Shown: positions 1 to 9,326, counted from the stretch's first letter. The stretch: DNA of 52,342 nucleotides from JBEBXQ01 sp040391535 (GCA_040391535.1 JBEBXQ010000012.1:1-52342); one strand, 5' to 3'. Notes: generated from the letters alone by a model not told the origin. Made by a program: numbers and translations.

Positions 1-81
1 TATCTGTTGTGAAACTCCATCAGGTACAGGGAAGCGGAAGCTACCTGTACCATCTGCGGAAATTCTCCGGAAAGAGGGTTT

Positions 82-2922
82 TTACTTCAGCTCTTCTTTC
101 AGAAAATAGCCGGTATAACTGCCTTTGACTTTGGCTACCTGCTCAGGAGTACCTTCTGCAATGATCTTCCCACCCTGGTTTCCTCCTTCCGGACCCAGAT
201 CAATGACATAATCCGATACTTTGATCACATCCAGATTGTGTTCAATAATTAATACCGTATTCCCTTTTCCTACCAGCTTATTCAACACATTGAGCAAATG
301 ACGAATATCTTCAAAATGAAGGCCTGTTGTAGGTTCATCAAGAATATAAAGTGTTTTTCCGGTATCTCTTTTGGATAATTCTTCCGAAAGCTTTACGCGT
401 TGCGCTTCTCCTCCTGAAAGCGTTGTAGCATGCTGGCCCAGTGTTATATACCCTAATCCTACTTCATACAAAGTCTGTACTTTACGAAGGATTTTCGGAT
501 GATTTTCAAAAAACTGCATCGCCTGCTCTACCGTCATATCCAGAATATCCGACACCGATTTACCTTTATAGCGTACTTCAAGTGTTTCACGGTTAAAGCG
601 CTTTCCCTTACAGGTTTCACACTCTACGTGTACATCCGGAAGAAAATCCATTTCAATTTTCTTCATACCGGCGCCTTCACAGGTTTCGCAACGACCGCCC
701 TTGACATTAAATGAGAAACGGCCTGGTTTATATCCCCTTATTTTTGCCTCAGGCAATTCCGCAAAAAGGGTGCGGATTTCGGTAAACAGATTGGTATAAG
801 TAGCCGGATTGGAGCGGGGTGTCCGCCCGATCGGCGACTGATCCACTTCGATAACCTTATCCACATTTTCGAGTCCTTCAATGCCTTTATAAGCCAGAGG
901 TTCCCGCCGCGACCGGTAAAAATGTCGTGTCAGAATCGGAAAAAGTGTTTCATGAATCAGGGAGGATTTACCGCTGCCGCTGACCCCGGTGATACTGATC
1001 ATTTTCCCTAATGGCAGTTTCAGGGTAACGTTCCGTAAGTTATTTCCGGTGCATCCCGACAAAGTCAGTATTTTCCCGTTTCCTTCCCGGCGTTTCTCAG
1101 GAATTTCAATGTTCTGACGCCCGCTCAGAAAATCCGCGGTCAGTGAACCGTTTTTCAGAAATACCTCCGGTGCTCCCTTGCCTACGACCTGTCCGCCAAA
1201 CCGACCTGCTCCGGGCCCTATATCGATAATATAGTCCGATGCCAGCATCATATCCTTATCATGCTCCACTACCAGCACCGTATTACCCAGGTCACGAAGA
1301 TCTTTCAGCGATTTGATCAGCTTGACATTATCACGCTGATGCAGCCCGATACTCGGTTCATCCATGATATACAGCACCCCGGTCAATTGCGTACCAATCT
1401 GCGTAGCCAGCCTGATCCGCTGCGCCTCACCCCCGGAAAGTGTTCTTAAAGCACGGTTTAAAGTCAGGTAATCCAGACCCACATCCAGCAGGAACCCGAC
1501 ACGCTTTCTGATCTCTTTCAGGACTTCCTGTGCAATTAATTTCTGGCGGTCTTCCAGCCGGTCCTCCAATCCGATCATCCAGCCAGAAAGCTCACTTACG
1601 TCCATTTCGGCCAGCTCGGAAATATTCTTCCCGTCAATCCTGAAGTGAAGGGAATCCTTTTTAAGTCTGCCGCCTTTACATTCAGGACATACATTCACAA
1701 CGGTAAAGTCCTTGAGCCAGTCCAGAATTTTATCACTCCCGGTTTCCTGCTGTTTTTTCAGGAAATTAACGATTCCGTCAAATTTCGTATCCCATTCGGT
1801 ACCCGGATATTTTTTGGAAGGTACTGTAATCGCCTCATCACTACCATTCATAATCACCTCCATTGCTTCGGCAGGGATTTTTTCAAGCGGTGTACTGAGG
1901 TTGACTTTGTAACCTTTCAATATGGCATCCAGTTGCTTGAAAATCCAGGCATCGCGGTATTCACCTAAAGGCGCAATACCACCTCTGCTGATACTGAGCG
2001 ACTTGTCTGGCATAATGGATTCCTCGGTAATTTCCTCAATGATACCAATCCCCTGGCATGTCGGGCACCATCCATAAGGAGAGTTGAAGGAAAAACTATT
2101 GGGGGCCGGATCATCATAACTGATCCCCGATTCCGGATCCATCAGATTTTGAGAGAAATAATGTATCTGCCCGTCGGCATCCAGCAGCATCATGGCACCT
2201 TTGCCCTGCTTCAGAGCAATACCAATGGACTGACTTAAACGGTAACGATCGTCTGCTTTCGGAATAACCCTGTCGACCACCAGCTCAATATCATGCACTT
2301 TGTACCGGTCGAGCTGCATTTTAGGTGTAATATCCAGAATCTCGCCATCCACCCTTACCTTCGTATAACCCTGCTTCGCGATCTGGACAAACAATTCCCG
2401 GTAATGCCCTTTTCGCCCCTTGATTACCGGAGCCAGTAATACTACCTTTTTTCCTCCCTGCTGACTCAGTACCTGTTCGATAATCTGGTCAAGCGACTGC
2501 TTCACCATTTCCCTTCCGGTGACGTATGAAAATGCACTCCCGGCACGGGCGTAGAGTAAACGAAGGAAATCATAAATTTCAGTGACCGTTCCTACCGTTG
2601 AACGCGGGTTCCTGGAGGTGGTTTTCTGTTCAATGCTGATAACCGGCGACAACCCGGTAATTTTATCCACATCAGGGCGTTCCATTTCTCCGATAAAACC
2701 GCGGGCATAAGAAGAGAAACTTTCCATATAGCGCCTTTGGCCTTCAGCATAAATGGTATCAAAAGCAAGGGAAGATTTTCCGCTTCCGCTAATGCCTGTC
2801 ACCACCACCAGCTGATTGCGGGGAATTTCAACGTCAATATTTTTAAGATTATGTTCTCGGGCTCCTTCTACCTCAATGAGATCGTGGCCCAAAAGCCCGT
2901 TGGAATTATTTGAATTTTTCAA
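82..2922 (-). CDS. uvrA: Excinuclease ABC subunit UvrA
   Basis: DNA-damage recognition ATPase of nucleotide excision repair; it loads UvrB at lesions in the cytoplasm. The 946-residue length is normal for UvrA. Visible: first Walker A GISGSGKS at about residues 43-50, a second GVSGSGKSS in the C-terminal half, two LSGGEAQR ABC signatures, and two zinc modules (CPTC...CPEC in the first half, CETC...CETC in the second). The reading frame opens with TTG at 2922; an in-frame TAG lies just upstream and the next internal ATG is far inside the protein, so TTG is the only reasonable start. A -7-like element lies about 75 bp upstream. Monocistronic as far as can be seen; the window begins 81 bp beyond its stop. 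Confidence 0.97.
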   Translation of the reverse strand: MKNSNNSNGLLGHDLIEVEGAREHNLKNIDVEIPRNQLVVVTGISGSGKSSLAFDTIYAEGQRRYMESFSSYARGFIGEMERPDVDKITGLSPVISIEQKTTSRNPRSTVGTVTEIYDFLRLLYARAGSAFSYVTGREMVKQSLDQIIEQVLSQQGGKKVVLLAPVIKGRKGHYRELFVQIAKQGYTKVRVDGEILDITPKMQLDRYKVHDIELVVDRVIPKADDRYRLSQSIGIALKQGKGAMMLLDADGQIHYFSQNLMDPESGISYDDPAPNSFSFNSPYGWCPTCQGIGIIEEITEESIMPDKSLSISRGGIAPLGEYRDAWIFKQLDAILKGYKVNLSTPLEKIPAEAMEVIMNGSDEAITVPSKKYPGTEWDTKFDGIVNFLKKQQETGSDKILDWLKDFTVVNVCPECKGGRLKKDSLHFRIDGKNISELAEMDVSELSGWMIGLEDRLEDRQKLIAQEVLKEIRKRVGFLLDVGLDYLTLNRALRTLSGGEAQRIRLATQIGTQLTGVLYIMDEPSIGLHQRDNVKLIKSLKDLRDLGNTVLVVEHDKDMMLASDYIIDIGPGAGRFGGQVVGKGAPEVFLKNGSLTADFLSGRQNIEIPEKRREGNGKILTLSGCTGNNLRNVTLKLPLGKMISITGVSGSGKSSLIHETLFPILTRHFYRSRREPLAYKGIEGLENVDKVIEVDQSPIGRTPRSNPATYTNLFTEIRTLFAELPEAKIRGYKPGRFSFNVKGGRCETCEGAGMKKIEMDFLPDVHVECETCKGKRFNRETLEVRYKGKSVSDILDMTVEQAMQFFENHPKILRKVQTLYEVGLGYITLGQHATTLSGGEAQRVKLSEELSKRDTGKTLYILDEPTTGLHFEDIRHLLNVLNKLVGKGNTVLIIEHNLDVIKVSDYVIDLGPEGGNQGGKIIAEGTPEQVAKVKGSYTGYFLKEELK

Positions 2923-2996
2923 TCTGATATGAAACTATTACCGTAATTTTTACCAATATCAAGCCAACGGATATTTTATCCGCATTCAGAACAGAA

Positions 2997-3004
2997 CAAA
3001 GATA
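2997..3004 (-). promoter_or_regulatory. Probable -7 element of the uvrA promoter
   Basis: On the minus strand this reads TATCTTTG, a full match to the Bacteroidota -7 consensus TAnnTTTG, 75 bp upstream of the uvrA start. I see no convincing TTG at the -33 position. Between it and uvrA lies a short palindrome (2968-2982, CGGATA-ttt-TATCCG) that could be an operator, but nothing supports a specific regulator. Confidence 0.4.
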
Positions 3005-3046
3005 ATTTATAATCGGTTCTGTCGGGCACTGTTTTGCCGTATTCAT

Positions 3047-3661
3047 TTACACCGTGAACAAATACTCACATTCAAGCAAATCAATGTTTTCGCAACGCTG
3101 TAAAAACGTCTCCTTCAATGCCTGCCTAACCTCCACTTTCAGCCGGCATTCCATGTCAAACTGCTGATCGGCAGTCACCAGCTCCATTTCCTTTATTATC
3201 CGCATTACCTGATTCATTTTTTCGTACGGGTAAATCAGCTGATAGCTATCCGTTACATTTTTTTCTACAATAACCGCATTCTTCAAGGCCTCTTCGGTTG
3301 ATACCTTATAGGCATTAATCAACCCGGGAACACCCAGTAAAGTCCCGCCGAAATACCGTACTACCACTACCAGTACATTGGTTAACTGCGTTGAATAAAG
3401 TGTATTAAGGATAGGCCTTCCGGCACTTCCTGAAGGCTCACCATCGTCATTTGCCCTGAAATGATTTTTATCCTGTCCCAGCCTCCATGCATAACAATGA
3501 TGTACCGCTTTAGGGTGTAACTCCCTCAATTCCAGCAGGTGTTCCTTTATTTTTTCTTCATTTATGACCGGAAATGCAAATGCATAAAACTTACTTCCAC
3601 GGTCTTTAAAAAATCCTTCTGAACTGGTCGCAATTGTTTTATAGGTATCGTCAGACAGCAT
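3047..3661 (-). CDS. IMPACT/YigZ family protein (UPF0029)
   Basis: Conserved two-domain protein of the YigZ/IMPACT family, about 204 residues. The N-terminal UPF0029 domain shows the hallmark stretches NDDGEPSGSAGRPIL and VVVVRYFGGTLLGVPGLI; the C-terminal third fits the small DUF1949 domain. Eukaryotic IMPACT modulates Gcn2 activation; the bacterial role is not settled, so no reaction is assigned. The frame stays open to a TTG at 3685, but the ATG at 3661 is preceded by AAGGA at good spacing and begins the conserved part, so I chose it. It is divergent from the cobalamin riboswitch operon and lies upstream of uvrA with a promoter-bearing gap, so it is probably transcribed separately. Confidence 0.9.
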   Translation of the reverse strand: MLSDDTYKTIATSSEGFFKDRGSKFYAFAFPVINEEKIKEHLLELRELHPKAVHHCYAWRLGQDKNHFRANDDGEPSGSAGRPILNTLYSTQLTNVLVVVVRYFGGTLLGVPGLINAYKVSTEEALKNAVIVEKNVTDSYQLIYPYEKMNQVMRIIKEMELVTADQQFDMECRLKVEVRQALKETFLQRCENIDLLECEYLFTV

Positions 3662-3731
3662 ACGTTCCTTTTCTTCAACCCGCAAAACTACAGTTTCTCA
3701 GGCCAAAACGAAAGAAGCCCAGGCAATTAAG

Positions 3732-3761
3732 TTGATGATTAGAAATTAGCCGTTACCTTTG
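3732..3761 (+). promoter_or_regulatory. Bacteroidota-type promoter of the B12 riboswitch operon
   Basis: TTG at 3732-3734, a 19-nt spacer, then TACCTTTG at 3754-3761, matching the Bacteroidota sigma-ABfr consensus (TTG about -33, TAnnTTTG about -7). Transcription would begin about 6 nt further on, at the 5' edge of the riboswitch, which is the expected arrangement. Confidence 0.75.
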
Positions 3762-3763
3762 TA

Positions 3764-3946
3764 GCGGTTAGGGTGCCTGAAACCTTATCATTATGGTTTC
3801 AAGAGGCATAAAAGGGAATTCCGTGCAAGCCGGAAGCTGTCCCCGCAACTGAAAATTTCACCCCAAAACCGGTTCAGACCTCTGCCACTGTTATCATTGA
3901 CGGGAAGGCGCAGAACCGGAGAAATGAGCCAGGAGACCTGCCTTAA
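3764..3946 (+). ncRNA. Cobalamin (B12) riboswitch
   Basis: Leader RNA that binds a cobalamin and lowers expression of the downstream uptake genes. Conserved pieces appear in the right order: GGTGCCTGAAA...AAGAGGCATAAAAGGGAA with its hairpin, the core GCAAGCCGGAAGCTGTCCCC followed by GCAACTG (3825-3851), and the 3' B12 box GAGCCAGGAGACCTGCC (3926-3942). An inner arm pairs ACCGGTTC with GAACCGG. The aptamer sits immediately after a matching promoter and 67 nt before the receptor gene. A purine-rich stretch (about 3969-3978, CGGAGGAGG) follows the aptamer and could take part in the expression platform; I cannot tell transcriptional from translational control. Confidence 0.95.
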
Positions 3947-4009
3947 CCATTAATTCTGTGCGTTCCCGGAGGAGGAAACCAGGACTTTACAGGTTCAATC
4001 TGAAGAATA

Positions 4010-5947
4010 GTGGTATTTTCAAAGTGTGTTTTTCGTCTGTGTCTGTTCACACTGGCCTGCTGTCAGGTCGTGAAAAGTATGGCATTGCCGGTACCGTCAG
4101 ATACCATACAGCTGGCCGAAACGGTTGTCAAAGGATATGCGCCGGAAAGGTTTCTGGCCGGACAGAAATTCAGAAAAGTGGATACCACCACCATGAACCA
4201 GTTCCAGTTCCGGCCCCTCAGCGATCTTTTGAGCTTTGCCACCCCGCTGGTGATTAAAAACTACGGGCCAGGACAATTGGCTACCATTTCCTTCAGGGGC
4301 ACCTCAGCCCTGCATACGGCAGTACTCTGGAACGGACTTAATATCAACCAGCCTACGCTCGGACAAACAGATTTTTCCTCCATTTCGATGGGCGGGTTTG
4401 ATGAAGTGGGAATTCAATATGGTTCTTCTTCCAGTGTATCCGGAACAGATGCAGTTGGCGGCAGTATCCTGGTCAACAGCAAATACGATCCGGCAAACGG
4501 ATATCATCTGCAGCTGGGACACGATCAGGCCTCCTTTCATAATTATCAGACACAGGCTACCGTCCGTTTTGGCTGCCATCTGAATAATCATTGGCATATT
4601 TCCGGAAAAACCAGGCTGATGAATGGAAAAATGAATAATCATTACAGGAATCAGTTCAGGAACGGGTATCAGATGAGCACTTCAGAGACTGACCGGAAAG
4701 GATTTGTTCAGGATCTGTTTCTGAGAGACAGTCGTCAGCAGGAGATTTCTGCTCATGTCTGGTTGTCTGATAACGATCTGACTATTCTGCCCGATGATCT
4801 TCAGGCCAGGGAACGCACCCATACCAAAGCCTACCGGACCATGGTTAAATATACACTGCGAAACTGGGAAAGCAGGGGTTCATGGATGCGTGATATACTG
4901 AATTACGGTAAAGGAGATTACAGTACCATGTCACTGGCAACTACTGATAAACTGGGATTCCAGACAGGCAATGAGTGGCAGGGGAGTTTCTCTGATGTTC
5001 TGCACTATGCGGTCAGAGCAGGCGGAGAATTCACCCATATCCGTACCCGGGTAACCGGCTATGGCCGGGAAGAAATAACAGAATCACGTTCCGATCTCTA
5101 TGTAATGTCCCGTCTGAATGCAGGAGAGCGATGGTTATTTTCAGCGAACCTGCGGCAGGCATTCGTTACCCGGTATAATCCTCCCCTTACCCCGTCTGTA
5201 GGACTGGAATATATCTGGCTGAATAAAAATAAATGGACGGGTACTTTCAAATCTTCATTGGCGAGAAGTTACCGGACACCGACGCTGAATGAACGCCATT
5301 GGGAAGACATCGGCAACCCGGACATTCAACCGGAACACGGCTGGAATAAAGAAGCAGGGTTTGAAATCTCAAAAAACACCTCCGGGAATTTTCATTATTC
5401 AGGAAAACTTACCGGCTTTCATCAGCGTATCAGCAACTGGACTTTCTGGAATCCCATGAAAGGAAACCGAGTTGAGAATGTGCAGGAAGTCCTGGCCCGC
5501 GGCCTTGAGGCTGAAATAGCTTTTTCGGGCAAATGGAACCGGATCACCACAGGATCATTCTTTCAATATGCCTATACCCGAAGTTCTCAGGAAAAACTGT
5601 ACGATGCTTATGCGGTTGACATCATCGGTAAACAGTTGCCATTGACACCTAAACATACGGGCAATCTGAATTCGTGGCTGCAGTTCAGGAATCACCGGAT
5701 TACGGCGCAGATTTCTATGAACGGAGAACGTTATCTGACCTCTGAAGAAACCCAGCCGCTTCACGGTTATGTTCTCATCAATTTACTTACCGAATCTGTT
5801 TTTGATTTCAAAAACATTAAACTCCGCATCCAGCCCCAGATACATAATCTTACCAACAGCTTTTATCTGGATGTCAGACGTAATGCAATGCCCGGACGAA
5901 GTTATTCGTTGCAATTGACAGCGTCTTTCTCCCAAAAGCCTGCTTAA
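4010..5947 (+). CDS. TonB-dependent receptor, BtuB-like, probable cobalamin transporter
   Basis: Outer-membrane 22-strand gated barrel of 645 residues that would import a corrinoid using TonB energy. A signal peptide (residues 1-23, hydrophobic LCLFTLACC) is followed by a TonB-box-like AETVVKG, a plug domain (about 55-160, with the plug-type ISFRGTSALHTAVLWNGL) and a barrel ending in an aromatic-rich strand. There is no N-terminal carboxypeptidase-like domain, as in BtuB-type rather than SusC-type receptors. The start is GTG at 4010; an in-frame TGA lies at 4001-4003, and the ATG at 4079 would cut off the signal peptide. Function is inferred from the cobalamin riboswitch upstream and the BtuG-like lipoprotein downstream; the barrel sequence alone would not define the substrate. 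Confidence 0.88.
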   Translation: MVFSKCVFRLCLFTLACCQVVKSMALPVPSDTIQLAETVVKGYAPERFLAGQKFRKVDTTTMNQFQFRPLSDLLSFATPLVIKNYGPGQLATISFRGTSALHTAVLWNGLNINQPTLGQTDFSSISMGGFDEVGIQYGSSSSVSGTDAVGGSILVNSKYDPANGYHLQLGHDQASFHNYQTQATVRFGCHLNNHWHISGKTRLMNGKMNNHYRNQFRNGYQMSTSETDRKGFVQDLFLRDSRQQEISAHVWLSDNDLTILPDDLQARERTHTKAYRTMVKYTLRNWESRGSWMRDILNYGKGDYSTMSLATTDKLGFQTGNEWQGSFSDVLHYAVRAGGEFTHIRTRVTGYGREEITESRSDLYVMSRLNAGERWLFSANLRQAFVTRYNPPLTPSVGLEYIWLNKNKWTGTFKSSLARSYRTPTLNERHWEDIGNPDIQPEHGWNKEAGFEISKNTSGNFHYSGKLTGFHQRISNWTFWNPMKGNRVENVQEVLARGLEAEIAFSGKWNRITTGSFFQYAYTRSSQEKLYDAYAVDIIGKQLPLTPKHTGNLNSWLQFRNHRITAQISMNGERYLTSEETQPLHGYVLINLLTESVFDFKNIKLRIQPQIHNLTNSFYLDVRRNAMPGRSYSLQLTASFSQKPA

Positions 5948-5986
5948 ATATTTACTGCTTATTTTTTGAACTGTTATTTAAATTCT

Positions 5987-7090
5987 ATGAAAACAAAAAA
6001 ACTGTACATCAGACAATTCTCAAATCTGGCCCTGCTGACCGCAATAACCGTGACGGTCTGGTCATGCCGGGTTAATGAAAAGGATCCGGAGGGAGATTTC
6101 GTAAACGGAGTAATTGTGGCCAACCAGGGAAATTTCCTCTCCAATAACGGAACGCTTTCTTATTTTAAAAGAGAGGACGCGACTTCACAGGATGATATTT
6201 TCCAGAAGGCAAACGGGCAGCCACTGAATGCCGGTGTGCAGGCGTATGCTGAAGCCGGAGAATATGGTATTATCCTGGCGGATCATTCTGATGCAGGCAG
6301 AGACCGGGTGGAGATCGTAGAAAAGAATACTTTCAAAAAAGTGGCGACTTTCAGCTCTCCGGATATTGAGAATCCGGTTGATGTACTTGCTGTCAGTGAT
6401 CATAAGGTATATGTGAGCTGCTGGGGAACAACCGGTGTTTTTCCTAATTTTTACATTAATCCGGGATACATCGCCGTGATTGACCTCACCACCAAAACGG
6501 TTACAAAAAAGATTACCCTTGAAAAAGGTTCTGATAAAATGGCACTGGCAGGAACAGATGTGTATGTGGGTTCTTCGGATTACATCACTGCCCTTTCGGT
6601 AATAGATACTAAAACCGATGCCGTAACACAAAAAATCAATACAGGCCTTTCTCCTCAACCTATCGGCACAGACGTGAACGGAAAGATGTGGATAAGCTCG
6701 GAGCTGAAGCTGATCCGTATCAATACAGCAAGCTATACCGTTGAGAGTACACTGACTGTAGGTAGTGACCCTTTGAAAGTGATTGGTAATTTTGCCTTCA
6801 GTCCGGACAGAGAAGATCTGGTTTTCAATTATTACGGTTATAATATCAACTGGGAACCCGAGGGAGAAACGATCAGTCTGCCGGTTGAAAGCAATCAGGT
6901 GAATATCTCAGCACCTATCATCAAACGGACTTTCAACAGCCTGAATATTGATCCGATGCAAGGACTGATATACGGATCGGTTGTGCCATCTTATACCCAG
7001 AGCGGCTATATGGTGCGCTATTACCTGAACGGGGATTTGAAAGATTCCATCAAAGTAGGCATTTCCCCAAAACAGGCTGTTTTTAAATAA
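5987..7090 (+). CDS. Beta-propeller surface lipoprotein, BtuG-like (YncE/DUF5074 type)
   Basis: Predicted cell-surface lipoprotein of 367 residues. From the ATG at 5987 there is a short basic N-region, a hydrophobic core and a lipobox-like VWSC with Cys at about residue 27, followed by acidic residues as in exported Bacteroidota lipoproteins. The mature part has repeated propeller-like units such as IAVIDLTTKTVTKKI, SVIDTKTDAVTQKI and LIRINTASYTVESTL, typical of YncE-like seven-bladed propellers. It lies 39 nt after the TonB receptor in the riboswitch operon. In gut Bacteroides, BtuG is a propeller lipoprotein that captures B12 with very high affinity and docks on BtuB; gene order and architecture match here. 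The upstream in-frame ATG at 5966 would only add a hydrophilic tail before the signal. Corrinoid binding is inferred. Confidence 0.8.
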   Translation: MKTKKLYIRQFSNLALLTAITVTVWSCRVNEKDPEGDFVNGVIVANQGNFLSNNGTLSYFKREDATSQDDIFQKANGQPLNAGVQAYAEAGEYGIILADHSDAGRDRVEIVEKNTFKKVATFSSPDIENPVDVLAVSDHKVYVSCWGTTGVFPNFYINPGYIAVIDLTTKTVTKKITLEKGSDKMALAGTDVYVGSSDYITALSVIDTKTDAVTQKINTGLSPQPIGTDVNGKMWISSELKLIRINTASYTVESTLTVGSDPLKVIGNFAFSPDREDLVFNYYGYNINWEPEGETISLPVESNQVNISAPIIKRTFNSLNIDPMQGLIYGSVVPSYTQSGYMVRYYLNGDLKDSIKVGISPKQAVFK

Positions 7091-7107
7091 TAAAGTATTC
7101 CATAGCC

Positions 7108-7158
7108 ATTACATACAAAACGGCAGGACTTATAAAGTCCTGCCGTTTTGTATGTAAT
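7108..7158. terminator. Long perfect hairpin, bidirectional terminator
   Basis: A 23-bp perfect inverted repeat (7108-7130 and 7136-7158) around the loop TATAA. The A/T-rich outer arms give a U-rich 3' side in either direction, so it can end both the B12 operon and the convergent TPR gene. Confidence 0.85.
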
Positions 7159-7182
7159 CCATCTTATTTTTATCAGGAAATC

Positions 7183-7929
7183 TCACTTAAAAAAGCTATC
7201 CGGGTCTGCCTGTTTTTCTTTCAGCAATTCCACAAAGGAAAGATTGAGTTGCGAGAAATCCAGTTTACGACCCGTGTGCAGATATTCCCATGCTTTGGGA
7301 TAATTCTCATGATAATACGCTACTACTGCCAGATTATATAATGCCTGCGCATAACCAGGATCCAGCTTATGGGCTTTTAACAAACGGGCCTCTGCATTTG
7401 CCAGCTGCTCCTTTTCCTCTCTTACTTCATAAATCCGGATTTCAACAGTAGACAGGTCTACCAGCAATGATACATTATCAGGAGCGAGAGAAGCCCCTTG
7501 CTGCAGCATATTGCCGGCATCATCCAGTTTATCCTGCTGAAAACAAATCACTCCCAGTCCCCAGTACGGATCCGCGTTTTTCTTATCCAGCAGATTGGCC
7601 AGATTAAACCGGTAGCATGCTGTATCCAGTTGACCTTCCTGCAGATATTCCCAGGCACGGGTAGAGAAAAACTTACTGGCCTCTGTGCGGTCGCCAAACA
7701 TTTTATCACAATCAGAAAGAAATTTAATTTCCTCATCAATCTGCTCAGGTGTTTTGCTGAGCTCTCCAAATAAAGGAATTACTTTTCTTTCGGCTAAAGT
7801 CATTGAATGCCCTTCCGCAGATCCCGGTCCCGCTGTTTTAGCAGCCGAACTGGCCAACTGCAGATTTTGCGAGAGTCCTGCAAAAGGAATACTAAAAAAA
7901 GCAACTAAAAATAGGGCTACTGGTTTCAT
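7183..7929 (-). CDS. Exported tetratricopeptide-repeat protein
   Basis: A 248-residue protein with a clear signal peptide (MKPVALFLVAFFSIPFAGLS), so periplasmic or membrane-attached. From about residue 90 onward it contains TPR-like helices with the usual small/aromatic pattern (AWEYLQEG, DPYWGLGVICFQQ, AQALYNLAVVAYYHENY, AWEYLHTGRKLD), giving roughly three to four units. TPRs mediate protein-protein contacts; no enzymatic motif is visible and no partner is evident. It lies 59 bp downstream of the helicase gene on the same strand and could be cotranscribed with it. Confidence 0.8.
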   Translation of the reverse strand: MKPVALFLVAFFSIPFAGLSQNLQLASSAAKTAGPGSAEGHSMTLAERKVIPLFGELSKTPEQIDEEIKFLSDCDKMFGDRTEASKFFSTRAWEYLQEGQLDTACYRFNLANLLDKKNADPYWGLGVICFQQDKLDDAGNMLQQGASLAPDNVSLLVDLSTVEIRIYEVREEKEQLANAEARLLKAHKLDPGYAQALYNLAVVAYYHENYPKAWEYLHTGRKLDFSQLNLSFVELLKEKQADPDSFFK

Positions 7930-7988
7930 AATTTAATCCTGAACACTTTAATCACTGAATATAACGAGGATAAAAATATAATATTGCG

Positions 7989-9314
7989 CTATCTCCTGCC
8001 TCTGGATTTTCCTGCAGAAGAGTTCTTTTTACCCGCTGGTTTAACCGGTTTAAAAGATCGCGTTTTCTTTTCATGGAATGCACCTTTAAACTCCGGATTA
8101 TCCTTTCTTTTCTGATTATCAATTTCCTTGAGCATCACCTGCATTTCTTCCTTAGGCGTTTCAGCTATTTCCACTGACTCAGGAATGGGCACCCGGGGGA
8201 TTCCCATACGGATAATCTCCTCGATCTTTCTGATATGCCACTCATCCGAAATAGTCATAAACGTGATGGCTTCACCAGACAGATTAGCCCGTCCGGTACG
8301 GCCTATCCTGTGGACATAGTCCTCATAAATAAGCGGCACGTCAAAATTAAATACATGGCTTACCGCCGTAATGTCTATCCCTCTGGAAGCCACATCGGTA
8401 GCTACCAGTACTTTCACTTCACCACTCCTGAAAGCATCCATGGCATTCAGGCGGGTATTCTGCCCTTTATTGGCATGAATAACCTTGACATTTTCTTCGC
8501 CCAGCACTTTCCTGGACAGAAACTTATATATATTCTCGGCGGTTTCCCTTGAACGGGCAAAAACCAGGACTTTTTCAAATTCCGGTTCCTGAATCAGGTG
8601 TTCCAGCAAATTGATTTTCGTCCTGAAATTAGGAACCTCGTACAGCCTCTGCTCCACTCGTTCAGCAGTAGTGGCTGAAGGGGTAATCTCCACCTTCATC
8701 GGAAATTCCAGAAATTCATGCGACAGTCTTTCGACCCTTGCCTGAAACGTAGCTGAGAAAAGCAGATTCTGCCTCTTCCTCGGGATAATTTCCAAAATAC
8801 TACGGATCTGAGGCATAAAACCCATATCCATCATTTTATCGGCTTCATCCAGCACCATTACTTCCAGTTGCTTAACGACCATATCACCGGTCAGGTAAAC
8901 ATCCATAAAACGGCGGGGTGTACTGATAAGAATATCAACACCGGCTTTTACGGCTTCCACCTGTGTTTTGACACTGGAACCCCCAATAAGCGACAAGCTT
9001 CTGATATCTGTATATTTACTCAGTTGTGCCACTACACCGGCGATCTGCAAAACGAGCTCACGGGTAGGTGCCAGAATTAAAGCCCTCGGATTCCCTTCCC
9101 TCGCATACTTTACTTTCATTAATAAAGGCAGTACAAAAGCGGCGGTTTTTCCTGTTCCAGTCTGGGCTATCCCCAGCACGTCGTGCCCGGCCAGGGCCAG
9201 AGGAATAGTTTGCTGCTGAACTTCAGTTGGTTCCTGATAGCCCGAGTCATCAATCGCATCCAGTAACTGGCGATTGAGCTTAAATTGTTCAAATGAGGGG
9301 TGAAGTGTCTCCAT
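7989..9314 (-). CDS. DEAD-box ATP-dependent RNA helicase, RhlE-like
   Basis: Cytoplasmic RNA helicase of 441 residues. Motifs in order: Q-motif region (PTEVQQQTIPLAL), motif I AQTGTGKT (50-57), Ia PTRELVLQ, II DEAD (156-159), III SAT (187-189), IV/V VLVATDVASRGID, VI HRIGRTGRA. The C-terminus is basic and Lys/Arg/Ser-rich (RSFKPVKPAGKK to the end), typical of RNA-binding tails in RhlE/CsdA-type enzymes involved in ribosome assembly or cold adaptation. The start ATG is at 9314. Its upstream region contains the left copy of the 90-bp direct repeat (9327-9416), so insertion of the neighbouring cassette replaced its original upstream sequence. Confidence 0.94.
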   Translation of the reverse strand: METLHPSFEQFKLNRQLLDAIDDSGYQEPTEVQQQTIPLALAGHDVLGIAQTGTGKTAAFVLPLLMKVKYAREGNPRALILAPTRELVLQIAGVVAQLSKYTDIRSLSLIGGSSVKTQVEAVKAGVDILISTPRRFMDVYLTGDMVVKQLEVMVLDEADKMMDMGFMPQIRSILEIIPRKRQNLLFSATFQARVERLSHEFLEFPMKVEITPSATTAERVEQRLYEVPNFRTKINLLEHLIQEPEFEKVLVFARSRETAENIYKFLSRKVLGEENVKVIHANKGQNTRLNAMDAFRSGEVKVLVATDVASRGIDITAVSHVFNFDVPLIYEDYVHRIGRTGRANLSGEAITFMTISDEWHIRKIEEIIRMGIPRVPIPESVEIAETPKEEMQVMLKEIDNQKRKDNPEFKGAFHEKKTRSFKPVKPAGKKNSSAGKSRGRR

Positions 9315-9326
9315 GTACTACAAAAT

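Noticed and set aside
2..109. Plus-strand open frame at the left edge, ending inside uvrA (ICCETPSG...SSFRK then TAG)
   Set aside because: Only 36 codons are visible, with no start and a 28-bp overlap with uvrA. It could be the tail of a convergent gene, but nothing supports it.
3958..4257. GTG-started frame that begins at a purine-rich site in the riboswitch leader
   Set aside because: It is out of frame with the receptor, has no protein-like features, and is covered by the real receptor frame from 4010.
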